Both the position numbers and the translations under genes were made by a program. From Planctomycetaceae bacterium (GTDB lineage Bacteria > Planctomycetota > Planctomycetia > Pirellulales > Pirellulaceae), in contig PKCN01000078.1 in assembly GCA_002862205.1 (NCBI GenBank), forward strand, positions 1 through 45,247: DNA of 45,247 nt, given 5' to 3'. The stretch's first letter is position 1. Every line of letters starts with the position of its first letter. Under the pieces are notes generated by a model. It ran no database searches. It saw only the letters and a program-made list of their open reading frames with translations, and was not told the DNA's origin. Positions 8,423-16,460 of the stretch are shown one piece after another.

Positions 8423-9628
8423 TCAGACACGCGGGTTTCGTTCCTGCTTGAGTTGCGAGAGTACCTCCGCCAGTCGCTCAACCTGGGATATTTCGTTGTA
8501 GGCCTGCATCGAGATGCGGAGACAGGCAGTAGGAAGCTCCCTGCACTGAAAGACTGGCAGCTCGAAGTGGTATTCTTGAAACAGGATTTTCTGCAGGTTC
8601 TCAGCCGGCGCTGCGGTTCCGTCCAGCCGGCAAAACTGTTCAGTTTGAATTGGTATTGTAGCGAGGGATCCGATCATGCTGTTGTGGCTGGGCGCAGCGA
8701 TTTCCAGAGCATCGCAAAGAATCTCTCTCCCTCTCAGCGTCTTTTCATGGTTCTTATCGTAAAGCTCAGTGAGACCTCCGGCGTACAGCGATTCCATGAA
8801 TTGGGCGGCGGTTTGAACCGCCAGCAGAGGTGTGGGGTCATGGGTGCCTGTCCAGTCAAATTCTGTCAGGAATCGGGACCGGTCTGAACGTGTTGGGTTT
8901 GCGCCGTGACTGATGACATTTGGACGTACTTGGTGCTGTAGTTCCGGGGTGACAAATAGAAATCCTGAGGCCTTGGGAGCACACAGCCACTTGTGATGAT
9001 TGGCGGTGTAGTAGTCAGGAGCCATTGTGGTCAGGTCAATTGGGAGCATGCCGGGTGCGTGTGCTCCATCGACGAGCACTCGGATGTCCTTCGCACGGGC
9101 GAGTGAAATGATCTCCTCAACCGGAAAAATCAATCCGGTGGGACTGGTCACATGATCGATCAAGATCAGACGCGTACGCGATGTGACCTTCTTTTCCAAC
9201 GCGCCAATCACATCTGCACTGGAGTTCAAGGGAAACGGAATGTCTGCGATTGTGATTTTCCCGCCTGCTTTTTGGGCAGCGTGATGGGCTGCGTTGTTGC
9301 ATGCGTTGTAGCCATGACTCGTGACCAGGATTTCGTCGTGTTCCTCGAATGGAAACGAGCTCAGCACTGCATTGACACCGTCGGTTGAATTACGAACGAA
9401 TGCAATGTCTGACTTCGAGGCATTCACCAGATTTGAAATCGTCTGCCGTGCCTCGTCCAGTTTGGGTTCCAGTTCCCGTTCGGGGGCAAGGAACTGGATC
9501 GGATCCCGTTCAAGTTGTTGCAACAGCTCATATTGCTTTTGTAAGACAATCCTTGGGCACGCCCCGAACGAACCGTGATTGAGGAAATCAATGTCCGGGT
9601 TCAATTGCCAGTGGTCACGGATGAGCAT
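8423..9628 (-). CDS. PLP-dependent class V aminotransferase, isopenicillin-N epimerase-like
   Basis: A 401-residue fold-type I PLP enzyme. The opening DFLNHGSFGACP is the signature of the isopenicillin-N epimerase (CefD)-like branch, not of IscS/SufS. Asp187 in VLVDGAHAPG should bind the pyridine nitrogen of PLP, and the Schiff-base lysine is Lys213 in TANHHKWLCAPK. There is no signal peptide and no catalytic cysteine loop typical of cysteine desulfurases. Members of this branch are epimerases, desulfurases or C-S lyases, so the substrate is open. No beta-lactam synthesis genes are near. It lies 82 bases downstream of... the start side of nothing shared: the gene upstream on this strand is queG, whose stop is 82 bases from this ATG, so co-transcription with that cluster is possible. 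Confidence 0.88.
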   Translation of the reverse strand: MLIRDHWQLNPDIDFLNHGSFGACPRIVLQKQYELLQQLERDPIQFLAPERELEPKLDEARQTISNLVNASKSDIAFVRNSTDGVNAVLSSFPFEEHDEILVTSHGYNACNNAAHHAAQKAGGKITIADIPFPLNSSADVIGALEKKVTSRTRLILIDHVTSPTGLIFPVEEIISLARAKDIRVLVDGAHAPGMLPIDLTTMAPDYYTANHHKWLCAPKASGFLFVTPELQHQVRPNVISHGANPTRSDRSRFLTEFDWTGTHDPTPLLAVQTAAQFMESLYAGGLTELYDKNHEKTLRGREILCDALEIAAPSHNSMIGSLATIPIQTEQFCRLDGTAAPAENLQKILFQEYHFELPVFQCRELPTACLRISMQAYNEISQVERLAEVLSQLKQERNPRV

Positions 9629-9710
9629 GAAAGTGCAGGGCTCACTGTCAAGAGGGACTGCCGTGGGGAGGTTTCTGGATCCTCGGCAATGGAACAGTTT
9701 CTGATCGTAT

Positions 9711-10883
9711 CTATTGGTTGGTTTTCAGTTTGGACAGAGCAAGTGTGATTTCTTCGGTCACTTCAGGGTCTTGCTCATGATCAAGGCACAAGGTCAGTTG
9801 GGGGCCGGCAGCTTCGTCGCCGATACAGCCGAGTGCCCAAGCCGAAGCGCCCCGCACCAGCGCTTCGGGGTCTTCAAGTCCGCGACGCAGTGCAGGTATG
9901 CTTGAGCGGTGTTTCTGATTGCCCAGAACAATGGCTGCATTGCGAAGGACACCTCGGCGTCGCGCACGCCATAATGGTGTTTTTCGGAACCGTTGACGGA
10001 ACTGCTCATCATCCAATTCGAATAGACTGGCCAGATCGAGTTGATCAAAACGCAAAGGCTTGGCTTCATCGACTTCCGTGGTGTGCGCAGCTTGTTCGTG
10101 TTGACGGTTTGCCTCGCGAGTGGGTTTGCGATTCCATGGACAAACTTCCTGGCAGATGTCACAGCCAAACAACCAGTGCCCCATCCCTTCTCGGAGTGAT
10201 GCCGGAATCGGACTCCGATGTTCAATGGTCAAATAGCTGATGCAGCGAGATGCATCGAGCACACCGGGAGCTGGAAAGGCATCGGTTGGACATGCATCCA
10301 GGCATGCCTGGCAGGTCCCGCAGTGTTCGGTGTTGTGTGTCTCGTCACAGGGGAGTTCAACATTGGAAAGAATGCAGGCTAGAAAAAAATAGCTGCCCTG
10401 ATGTTTGTTCAATAGCAAAGTATTTTTTCCCTGCCATCCCAATCCTGCTTGTTGTGCGATTTCGCGTTCCATCAGGGGTGCCGTGTCGACCACACCGCGA
10501 GCTTTTGATTCAGGTGATTGCTGCGTAATGAGTTTGCACAACTGCTTCAATTTCGGGTGAATGATGTCGTGGTAGTCCACTCCCGACCAGATGTATTTTG
10601 CGATTCTGCCCATGCCATTGGAGCAAGGTGCTGCTTCTGCTGAATCGTAGGGATAAGCCAATGCAATGATTGACTTGGTTCCCTCCAGAACACTATTGGG
10701 ATGTGCGTAGGCCTGCTGGCGATTGGCAAAGTAGCCCATCTCGCCTGCGTATCCCGAGTCGATCCAGGCAACGAGATCAGAGTATCCTGTGATGGGGACG
10801 GCGGGAGTGATTCCAAACTGTGAAAAACCCGCATCGGTGGCCGCTTGACGCAGTGTATTGACGAGTTGGGTAGGATCATTCAC
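9711..10883 (-). CDS. queG: epoxyqueuosine reductase
   Basis: A 390-residue product if the GTG at 10883 is used; this GTG overlaps the stop of the upstream gene as GTGA, indicating translational coupling. QueG reduces epoxyqueuosine to queuosine in tRNA with cobalamin and two 4Fe-4S clusters. Visible hallmarks are the N-terminal FSQFGITPA, the central DTAPLMEREIAQQAGLGWQG block, the ferredoxin-like cluster sites CGTCQACLDACPTDAF and FGCDICQEVCPWNRKP, and a C-terminal HEAT-like segment (RGVLRNAAIVLGNQ ... LVRGASAWALG). Length fits the family (about 380). Its place at the end of an ExbBD-type cluster is probably positional, since tRNA modification has no evident link to envelope energisation. 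Confidence 0.93.
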   Translation of the reverse strand: MNDPTQLVNTLRQAATDAGFSQFGITPAVPITGYSDLVAWIDSGYAGEMGYFANRQQAYAHPNSVLEGTKSIIALAYPYDSAEAAPCSNGMGRIAKYIWSGVDYHDIIHPKLKQLCKLITQQSPESKARGVVDTAPLMEREIAQQAGLGWQGKNTLLLNKHQGSYFFLACILSNVELPCDETHNTEHCGTCQACLDACPTDAFPAPGVLDASRCISYLTIEHRSPIPASLREGMGHWLFGCDICQEVCPWNRKPTREANRQHEQAAHTTEVDEAKPLRFDQLDLASLFELDDEQFRQRFRKTPLWRARRRGVLRNAAIVLGNQKHRSSIPALRRGLEDPEALVRGASAWALGCIGDEAAGPQLTLCLDHEQDPEVTEEITLALSKLKTNQ

Positions 10884-12895
10884 CGTTGAAATGTCTGCGT
10901 AGCCGGACGGGTTGCAATGCGGGCCTTGTTCTTCCGTATTGCATGGCGGTAATAGCTTTCGAGGCACAAGGTAGCCATTGAAGTCGTGTAGATTTCTCCA
11001 CCATAGCCACCCCACACCGTATTGGAAGGCCAGCGTCCGTCAGGACGTTGTGTCGCCAGCAAACGCTGCTTGAGGGCAACGTTCCATTGGGCCCATGCGT
11101 CGTCCTGAAGTTGATGCAAGGCGAGAGTGGCATAGTACCAGTAATAGTAATTGTCGACACCGATCCCTGGTGGTTGTTGCATCAGAAATCTTTCGGCTTC
11201 GGCAATCTCGTTGGGGGGGATGGTTTCGCCAATCAGTAGGCGTGTTGCAAGGGCTTCAGCTGTCATGGTGCGGGTGGGTGCTTCGCGGGGCCGGTAAGAA
11301 GCCAAGCCCCCTCGACCTGCCCGTACGCTTTTGAGAAAACGCTGAATCCCGTTGACCGCTTGCTGATTGACGGGGATTTTTGCCCGGTGGCCGGCATCGA
11401 GTACCATTGCCTGCCAGCCAAGTTGGCTGAGGTCGCCATCACGGTCATAACGTGTGTATCGCCAACCACCTGTCGTCGGAATCTGCATCTGTCGGGTATA
11501 GGCCATTGCCCGCTGTGCGGACACAAGCGCTGATGCATCCTGGGTGATCGCAGCAACTTCACACATCGCCAAAGCAGCGATCCCATGGCTGTAGGTCGCC
11601 GAATAGACGGAGGTTCTGGAACCAGCTAATGATCCAATGTTTTGTGGAGCGCGACTCTGTGAGTTGATCAGAAATGCCAGGCCCCGATAGACGTTCTCAG
11701 CGTATTGGCCCTGCTGGTGCGTGTTGCCCGCACCGATCATTGCCAAAAGAGCAAGCCCGGTAATGGCGGTCTCGGAACGGCCGCCCGCTCCATGTCGATT
11801 CACCCCCAGCGGTGCCCGCTCCACACCCGCACCTGTGGTTTGCGGATTCCATGAGCCATTGGGTTGCTGGGTCTGAGCCAGATAACGTAACGCGGATGCG
11901 ACCGCCGCTTCTGTCGCTTCACTGCCACCGGTCTGTTGCAACGCAGTCACCTTGGCATCGCCATTGCGATTGGCAAAGTCATTTTGTGACGGTTGGCTTG
12001 AGGCAACCAGTGGCGAACTTTTGGCAGAGGCAAGTTTCGAGGGTGTCGCAGCGACCGGACGCGCTGCTGTCTCCTGGTCAGCCGGACCTGGATCGGGCTG
12101 CTTGGCTGCCACCGAAGCGACATCAGGAATAGGCGGCGTTGCCGATGGATTTGCAGAGAAGGCTGAGTCCAGCAGGGAATCGAGTTGAGATGTCATGCTG
12201 GCAACCTCACTCGACGCTACTTGGGCTGCGGTTGGGTCCGTTGACGCAGGAATGACCTCAGCAGTCAGGGCTTGGGGAATCAGAGCTTCTAATGCGAGAG
12301 TTTCTGCCGCAGCTGAACGCTCGGCAGCTGTGTTCTCTGCAGCTGTGTTCTCGGCAGGTGTGTTCTCGGCAGGTGGGACCCCAGCAGGTGGGACCGTGTT
12401 TGGAGAAGCGGGCTCCGACTGTGCAAGATCGGATGGTTGGGGCTCAATTTTTGGCTTGGAGACCGCCGTCGCCGATTCATCGGTGTTCTGTCCGAGTGTT
12501 GTCTGAATCGATGGGGCCGGTGTGCTTGGGGAATCAAGCAAAACATTCAGGTCGGAAACTGGTAATGGGTTCAGCGTCGTCTCGAATTCCTGCTTGTCGG
12601 CGGAGGGTGATGCATCAGGATCAAAAAACTGAAATGTCGCCAGCGACTCATCGCTTGACGGTGCAGCATCACTGGGGTTGGACCCTTGGCCCCGGAAAAC
12701 AGGCAATCTGGGAACCAGAATGATGAGTGCCAAGTGCAACACGATTGAAAGCGAAAGGCAGATGACCCCCGCTTGTCGCCCCTGACGTTTTTTTCTTCCA
12801 AACAACCAGATAGTTGCCAGTAGCAGTAAAACGGCAAATGCCGCAATCGTGTAGGTGAGTCGAGGATCTGCCCATAAAGGAGCCGGATCTGTCAA
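10880..12895 (-). CDS. TonB/TolA-like anchored protein with squalene-cyclase-type toroid domain
   Basis: A 671-residue protein starting at TTG 12895, which overlaps the exbD stop as TTGA and is preceded by AAGAGGA seven bases upstream. Two N-terminal membrane helices come first (about 14-33 and 43-62). The second, CLSLSIVLHLALIILVP, contains Ser50-x3-His54, the SxxxH motif by which TonB and TolA couple to ExbBD/TolQR. Residues 70-325 form a Pro/Ala/Ser/Thr-rich spacer including a repeated AENT unit. The C-terminal 340 residues are a prenyltransferase/squalene-oxidase-type alpha/alpha toroid with QW motifs QQPNGSW (Trp349) and QRPDGRW (Trp622). No DxDD cyclase motif is visible, so catalysis is not implied. 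Known: families of the parts. Inferred: the toroid is moved or pulled in the periplasm by the proton motive force through the neighbouring ExbBD. Confidence 0.82.
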   Translation of the reverse strand: MTDPAPLWADPRLTYTIAAFAVLLLLATIWLFGRKKRQGRQAGVICLSLSIVLHLALIILVPRLPVFRGQGSNPSDAAPSSDESLATFQFFDPDASPSADKQEFETTLNPLPVSDLNVLLDSPSTPAPSIQTTLGQNTDESATAVSKPKIEPQPSDLAQSEPASPNTVPPAGVPPAENTPAENTAAENTAAERSAAAETLALEALIPQALTAEVIPASTDPTAAQVASSEVASMTSQLDSLLDSAFSANPSATPPIPDVASVAAKQPDPGPADQETAARPVAATPSKLASAKSSPLVASSQPSQNDFANRNGDAKVTALQQTGGSEATEAAVASALRYLAQTQQPNGSWNPQTTGAGVERAPLGVNRHGAGGRSETAITGLALLAMIGAGNTHQQGQYAENVYRGLAFLINSQSRAPQNIGSLAGSRTSVYSATYSHGIAALAMCEVAAITQDASALVSAQRAMAYTRQMQIPTTGGWRYTRYDRDGDLSQLGWQAMVLDAGHRAKIPVNQQAVNGIQRFLKSVRAGRGGLASYRPREAPTRTMTAEALATRLLIGETIPPNEIAEAERFLMQQPPGIGVDNYYYWYYATLALHQLQDDAWAQWNVALKQRLLATQRPDGRWPSNTVWGGYGGEIYTTSMATLCLESYYRHAIRKNKARIATRPATQTFQR
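12309..12398. repeat. 15-bp in-frame degenerate array in the TonB-like spacer
   Basis: Six 15-bp units (starts 12309, 12324, 12339, 12354, 12369, 12384), variants of GCAGCTGTGTTCTCT, encode a five-residue repeat (AAENT, PAENT, AGVPP type) on the minus strand. The expansion lengthens the Pro/Ala-rich spacer without breaking the frame. Confidence 0.8.
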
Positions 12896-13305
12896 CGATT
12901 CATCCTCTTGGTTGAAATGCCAATGTTTTCAATGCCACTGCGGCGAACTGCTTGCAGAACTTCGACAGTTCCTTGCAGTGAGCCTGTTGCTTCGCCGCGT
13001 ACGATCACTTTGACATCTGGATAAGTGGCGTGATAATCCTTGAGCTTCAGCTTCAGATTGTCGAGTGTCATTGTTTCACCGTTGAGGGAGACACTGTCGT
13101 CGATTGAGATTTCGACGACTAGCTCATCAGGACCACGAGTGATCGCCTGCATCTGTCCCGCAGTGGGAACATTCACAGGGATTTTGCTTTCTGCCTCGCT
13201 GAATTCACTTCCTACGAGGAAGAAAATCACGAGGAGGAAAACGACATCGATCATGGGAGTCAGGTTGATCGTTGCGTCTTCAGTCTTTTGTCGACCGGTC
13301 GTCAT
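12892..13305 (-). CDS. exbD: ExbD/TolR-type proton channel subunit
   Basis: From the ATG at 13305 the product has 137 residues, the usual ExbD size. A short cytoplasmic start is followed by one membrane helix, LTPMIDVVFLLVIFFLV, with Asp20 in the position of the essential proton-carrying Asp25 of E. coli ExbD. The rest is a periplasmic domain (VNVPTAGQMQ ... VKVIVRGEATGSLQGTVEVL) ending in GIENIGISTKRMNR. ExbD with ExbB uses the proton motive force to energise TonB-like partners. The stop overlaps the TTG start of the next gene. An in-frame TTG at 13359 could add 18 residues but has no ribosome site. Assignment as ExbD rather than TolR is by neighbourhood. Confidence 0.9.
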   Translation of the reverse strand: MTTGRQKTEDATINLTPMIDVVFLLVIFFLVGSEFSEAESKIPVNVPTAGQMQAITRGPDELVVEISIDDSVSLNGETMTLDNLKLKLKDYHATYPDVKVIVRGEATGSLQGTVEVLQAVRRSGIENIGISTKRMNR

Positions 13306-13423
13306 CGGATCATCACCATCGAAAAGTGTGGATTTGGGGACGCTTGTTTTGTCTTGCAATGTGTTGAATTTGCCAAGGCGTACTCCAAGGGCTCAATCGT
13401 GACCGCTTGCGCCTCAGCAACAA

Positions 13424-14413
13424 TCATGCAGCACGCCGTTTACGGTTGGTGCGATTTCCACCCGCGTTTTCGAGTCCTTCAGCAGAGATGCAGTCGACAA
13501 CTCTTTGGCACAGTTTGTCAATTTCGTTCAAGTAGCTGTCTGATTTGCTACTGAAGTACATATAAGCGAGGTAGGCTGGAATCGCGACCGTCAGACCACC
13601 AGCAGTTGTCAGCAGGGCGACACTGATACCTGATGCAAGTGATTCGGGTTGTCCAAGCGAAGCTTGGGTACTGATGGTTTCGAAGGAGTCGATCATTCCC
13701 AGGACTGTGCCAAGTAAGCCGATCAGGGGTGCGACGTTACTGATTGCGTGAAAGACTCGCAGGAAGCGGCGTAATCCGTCGGCGACACGATCACCCGCGT
13801 CCATCACTGCCTGTTCAACTTCAAACATGGGACGTCCCCAGCGGCGTACTGCTGCACGGAAAACCTCGGCCACAGGACAGTCGTACTCCTCGCAAAGCTC
13901 GGTCGCTTCTTCGTAGCTCAGCTGACCATCTTCGACGCATTCAGTGAAGCGGCGAACGAACGGTCGAGGAATCACTCGAGCTCGCCGTAGCGCAATCATT
14001 CGTTCGATTGACAACGAGAACACGACCATGCAGCAAATCGCCAACGGCAGCATCAGCCAACCGCCCTCGGTAATCTTCTCCAGAAATGCCGGAAGCTTCC
14101 AGCCGGAATCGGATGCAGGTTGTGCAGGGGCCGTTGCCTGGAAGTCGGTTGAGGGGATGGCTGAGGCTGGAATGGATGGGGCAGCCCCTGCATTGAAATT
14201 CTGGTTGATTGGCTGGAATTGTGGTGCCGAAGTGCTGGGCTGATTGGGAAATTGCGCCATCGCGGGACGCATTGCGATCATCCACCAGCAAACGCCCACG
14301 CAGAGCACGATCAAGGGCGCGATACGTGAAATCAATGGCCATGTATGTCGGTTCGACGCCTCGTTGACAGGCAGAAGACGTGTGTGTTTCGTTTGGCGAC
14401 GTGGTTGGTTCAT
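13424..14413 (-). CDS. exbB: MotA/TolQ/ExbB proton channel protein with N-terminal extension
   Basis: A 329-residue protein whose ATG overlaps the stop of the TPR gene as ATGA. An N-terminal hydrophobic segment (about 29-52, ending AMAQF) acts as signal peptide or extra anchor, followed by a Pro/Gln/Asn-rich region to about 110. The ExbB core has helix one in GGWLMLPLAICCMVVFSLSIE, the cytoplasmic loop, then VAPLIGLLGTVLGMIDSF and ISVALLTTAGGLTVAIPAYLA, the conserved helices lining the proton path. The periplasmic extension of about 60 residues is an addition to the short form of E. coli ExbB and is seen in other exported ExbB variants. The exbD start is 118 bases further on. It should form a pentamer around an ExbD dimer. 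Confidence 0.92.
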   Translation of the reverse strand: MNQPRRQTKHTRLLPVNEASNRHTWPLISRIAPLIVLCVGVCWWMIAMRPAMAQFPNQPSTSAPQFQPINQNFNAGAAPSIPASAIPSTDFQATAPAQPASDSGWKLPAFLEKITEGGWLMLPLAICCMVVFSLSIERMIALRRARVIPRPFVRRFTECVEDGQLSYEEATELCEEYDCPVAEVFRAAVRRWGRPMFEVEQAVMDAGDRVADGLRRFLRVFHAISNVAPLIGLLGTVLGMIDSFETISTQASLGQPESLASGISVALLTTAGGLTVAIPAYLAYMYFSSKSDSYLNEIDKLCQRVVDCISAEGLENAGGNRTNRKRRAA

Positions 14414-16266
14414 CGTCGGATCGTCGGTTGGGATGAAGGAGTGGGTGAGCGTGTACCGTTGCTTGACAGGGCGGCCAGCCGGTTTTGAGCTGGTCCTGCG
14501 TACTGAGTCTCTGGGAAGCGGTTCAGCAGTGTCACATAACAGAGGGTGGCTTCTTTTGTGCCCCCCAACTGCTCAAAGGCCTTGCCCGCCTGAAGGAAAG
14601 AGGCTGCCACCCAGGTTCCGCTGGTGTCAATCGCCTCTACTTTTCGGTAAGCATCGATGGCATGTTTGTATTGACGTTGCATGTACCACGTTTCACCAAT
14701 CAGCCACTGCGCTCGGCCACGCAGTTCAGCTGCTGTCTCTGATGATCGGATGACTTGTTCAAGTATTCCGCGTGCTTGATCAAATTGCGATCTGCGAATG
14801 GCAAGTTCGGAATCCAGCATGTTGACCAGCGTGATGCTCGTCGGATTGTCACCGGCAGCACTGCGGGCGGCGGTAATTCGTTGTTCAGCCTTTTCGGCAT
14901 CGTTGCCATGGGCTGTTTCCGTTTCAGCGCATCGAATCAGGATTCGAAAATCTTCTGTCAAGCGAACATCTGTCAAGTGAACCCACCAAGCGTGTGCCTG
15001 CCTGGTCTGGCCTGTTTGCGTCAAGGCTTCTGCGAATAGTCGTTCTACTGACAAGCTGCGCTTCGGATCAACCTTGCTCAAATCCTCTGTCTCTGAGGCG
15101 ACCGCAAGCATGGACCAGCGGGAGGTACGACCTGCCCACCGGCAGGCTGCTTCCCGCGCCGCCGGGGTGACAGGGCGTGCTGCCGTCGGCGAGATGAACT
15201 GGACCGCCAGTTGCTCAGCATCCGAGGCATGTTCCTGTGATTGAAGTTGCCTGAGGACATCCGAGGTCGTTTGTCCGGTTGTGTCAGTGCTTGCCAGATG
15301 ATCAGAGAGGTTGGCCCAGGCAATCAATTCAGATTTTTCAGCGGCAATCATCAGGCCCAGCATCGTGGTACTGGGATCAAATGATTTCAGGTCATTTGCG
15401 GTGGCTTTGGTCATTAGCCAAAATTCAACCGCACTCGGTATCAGAGCAGGCGAAAGGCCGCAATGACTGCGGACAACAGCGAGCGCGGCGCTGGAGTCAG
15501 GCCACCGATTCAGAAGGTCCGACAGCATGGCGGTGGAGTCCGCATCACGTCCCAATTGCTTCAGGCACTGCGCACAACCACGCGCTGCATTGGGAGCGTC
15601 CTTGTGGTCCGGATACTGATCAACGAAACTTGCCAACTTGCGAACAGCATCCGATGATTTCTCGTCGCGCACAGCCGTAGCCCACGCGTCGCCCAGCAAC
15701 GCGATGGGACGCTGTTGGGGATCGGCATGCCGCAACGCTATTGCATACGCCGAGGAAGCGTCCAGGTAGGATCCGCGAGAAAGAGAGCCTGAGCCTGCTC
15801 GAAGCAGTACCCAAACCGCAATCTTTTTCTGTTGCTCGCTGATGCCGGATTCCGGCCGCAATAATTGATCAAGTAACTCGATTGCCGATGTGATGTTCTG
15901 GCTCTGGACCATCACCTCACTTGCCGCAAGACGGACAAGATGCTTGTCACTGGCGGCGAGCTTCGATGCTGTTGGCAACTCGGATGCGTTGACAGCTAAC
16001 TGATAGAACTCAACTGCGGCTGTCAGCTGACCAGCATTTTGTAACCCTCGGGCCAGACGCGCAAGCGCAAACGTCAGGTCTTCATCCTGGTCTGGATCGG
16101 TGGTGATGCTGCGGGCAAGCTTGATCGATGCATCCCAGCTTTGCTCGGATGACAGTTGATCAAGTTTGGCAGCATCGCCCTCAGCTGTCTGACCTTCCCT
16201 GGCAGGAAAAGTCAGCAGTGCAAAGAGGGCAACGGTGAGGAGGAAACGTAAGGTTATCGAGGGCAT
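14410..16266 (-). CDS. exported TPR-repeat protein
   Basis: From the ATG at 16266 the product has 618 residues with a signal peptide (FLLTVALFALLTFPA, likely cut near GQTAEG). The rest is helical with many TPR-like helix pairs: LARGLQNAGQLTAAVEFYQL, ASSAYAIALRHADPQQRPIA, ARGILEQVIRSSETAAELRG, YKHAIDAYRKVEAIDTSGTW, and KEATLCYVTLLNRFPETQYA near the end, the last two resembling YbgF/CpoB-type repeats. In Tol systems a TPR protein (YbgF/CpoB) also accompanies TolQR, so this may be a periplasmic scaffold of the ExbBD machine. It is first in the cluster and its stop overlaps the exbB start. The upstream ATG at 16395 would bury the signal peptide and is less likely. Confidence 0.85.
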   Translation of the reverse strand: MPSITLRFLLTVALFALLTFPAREGQTAEGDAAKLDQLSSEQSWDASIKLARSITTDPDQDEDLTFALARLARGLQNAGQLTAAVEFYQLAVNASELPTASKLAASDKHLVRLAASEVMVQSQNITSAIELLDQLLRPESGISEQQKKIAVWVLLRAGSGSLSRGSYLDASSAYAIALRHADPQQRPIALLGDAWATAVRDEKSSDAVRKLASFVDQYPDHKDAPNAARGCAQCLKQLGRDADSTAMLSDLLNRWPDSSAALAVVRSHCGLSPALIPSAVEFWLMTKATANDLKSFDPSTTMLGLMIAAEKSELIAWANLSDHLASTDTTGQTTSDVLRQLQSQEHASDAEQLAVQFISPTAARPVTPAAREAACRWAGRTSRWSMLAVASETEDLSKVDPKRSLSVERLFAEALTQTGQTRQAHAWWVHLTDVRLTEDFRILIRCAETETAHGNDAEKAEQRITAARSAAGDNPTSITLVNMLDSELAIRRSQFDQARGILEQVIRSSETAAELRGRAQWLIGETWYMQRQYKHAIDAYRKVEAIDTSGTWVAASFLQAGKAFEQLGGTKEATLCYVTLLNRFPETQYAGPAQNRLAALSSNGTRSPTPSSQPTIRR

Positions 16267-16333
16267 CTTCCGTGAGCCTGATGAGCCGGGCTTTGCGAGC
16301 CGTGCCAAGGGTCTGACGCGGGCACGACCGAAG

Positions 16334-16358
16334 GTCACGGGCAGAATCCGCCCGTGAC
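16334..16358. terminator. perfect 9-bp hairpin between surface protein and TPR gene
   Basis: GTCACGGGC (16334-16342), seven-base loop, GCCCGTGAC (16350-16358). It lies 103 bases past the stop of the surface protein gene and 68 bases before the TPR gene on the same strand. No T-run follows on the minus strand, so it is either a factor-dependent stop or a leader structure. Confidence 0.4.
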
Positions 16359-16460
16359 TCTCTTGCAAATACCCCAAATCCCGTGGGCAACGCAATCCCG
16401 ACTAGGGTCTCCAACTGTTCAAAGACTGCCCGCTCAGCTCCGCCCTTGCGAACACCCTGC

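Noticed and set aside
8423-9628. Beta-lactam biosynthesis locus
   Set aside because: Only the CefD-like aminotransferase is present; no synthetase or isopenicillin synthase gene nearby.
10880-12895. Squalene-hopene cyclase activity for the toroid protein
   Set aside because: The DxDD catalytic motif is not seen and the protein is membrane-anchored with a long spacer; only the fold and QW motifs are shared.
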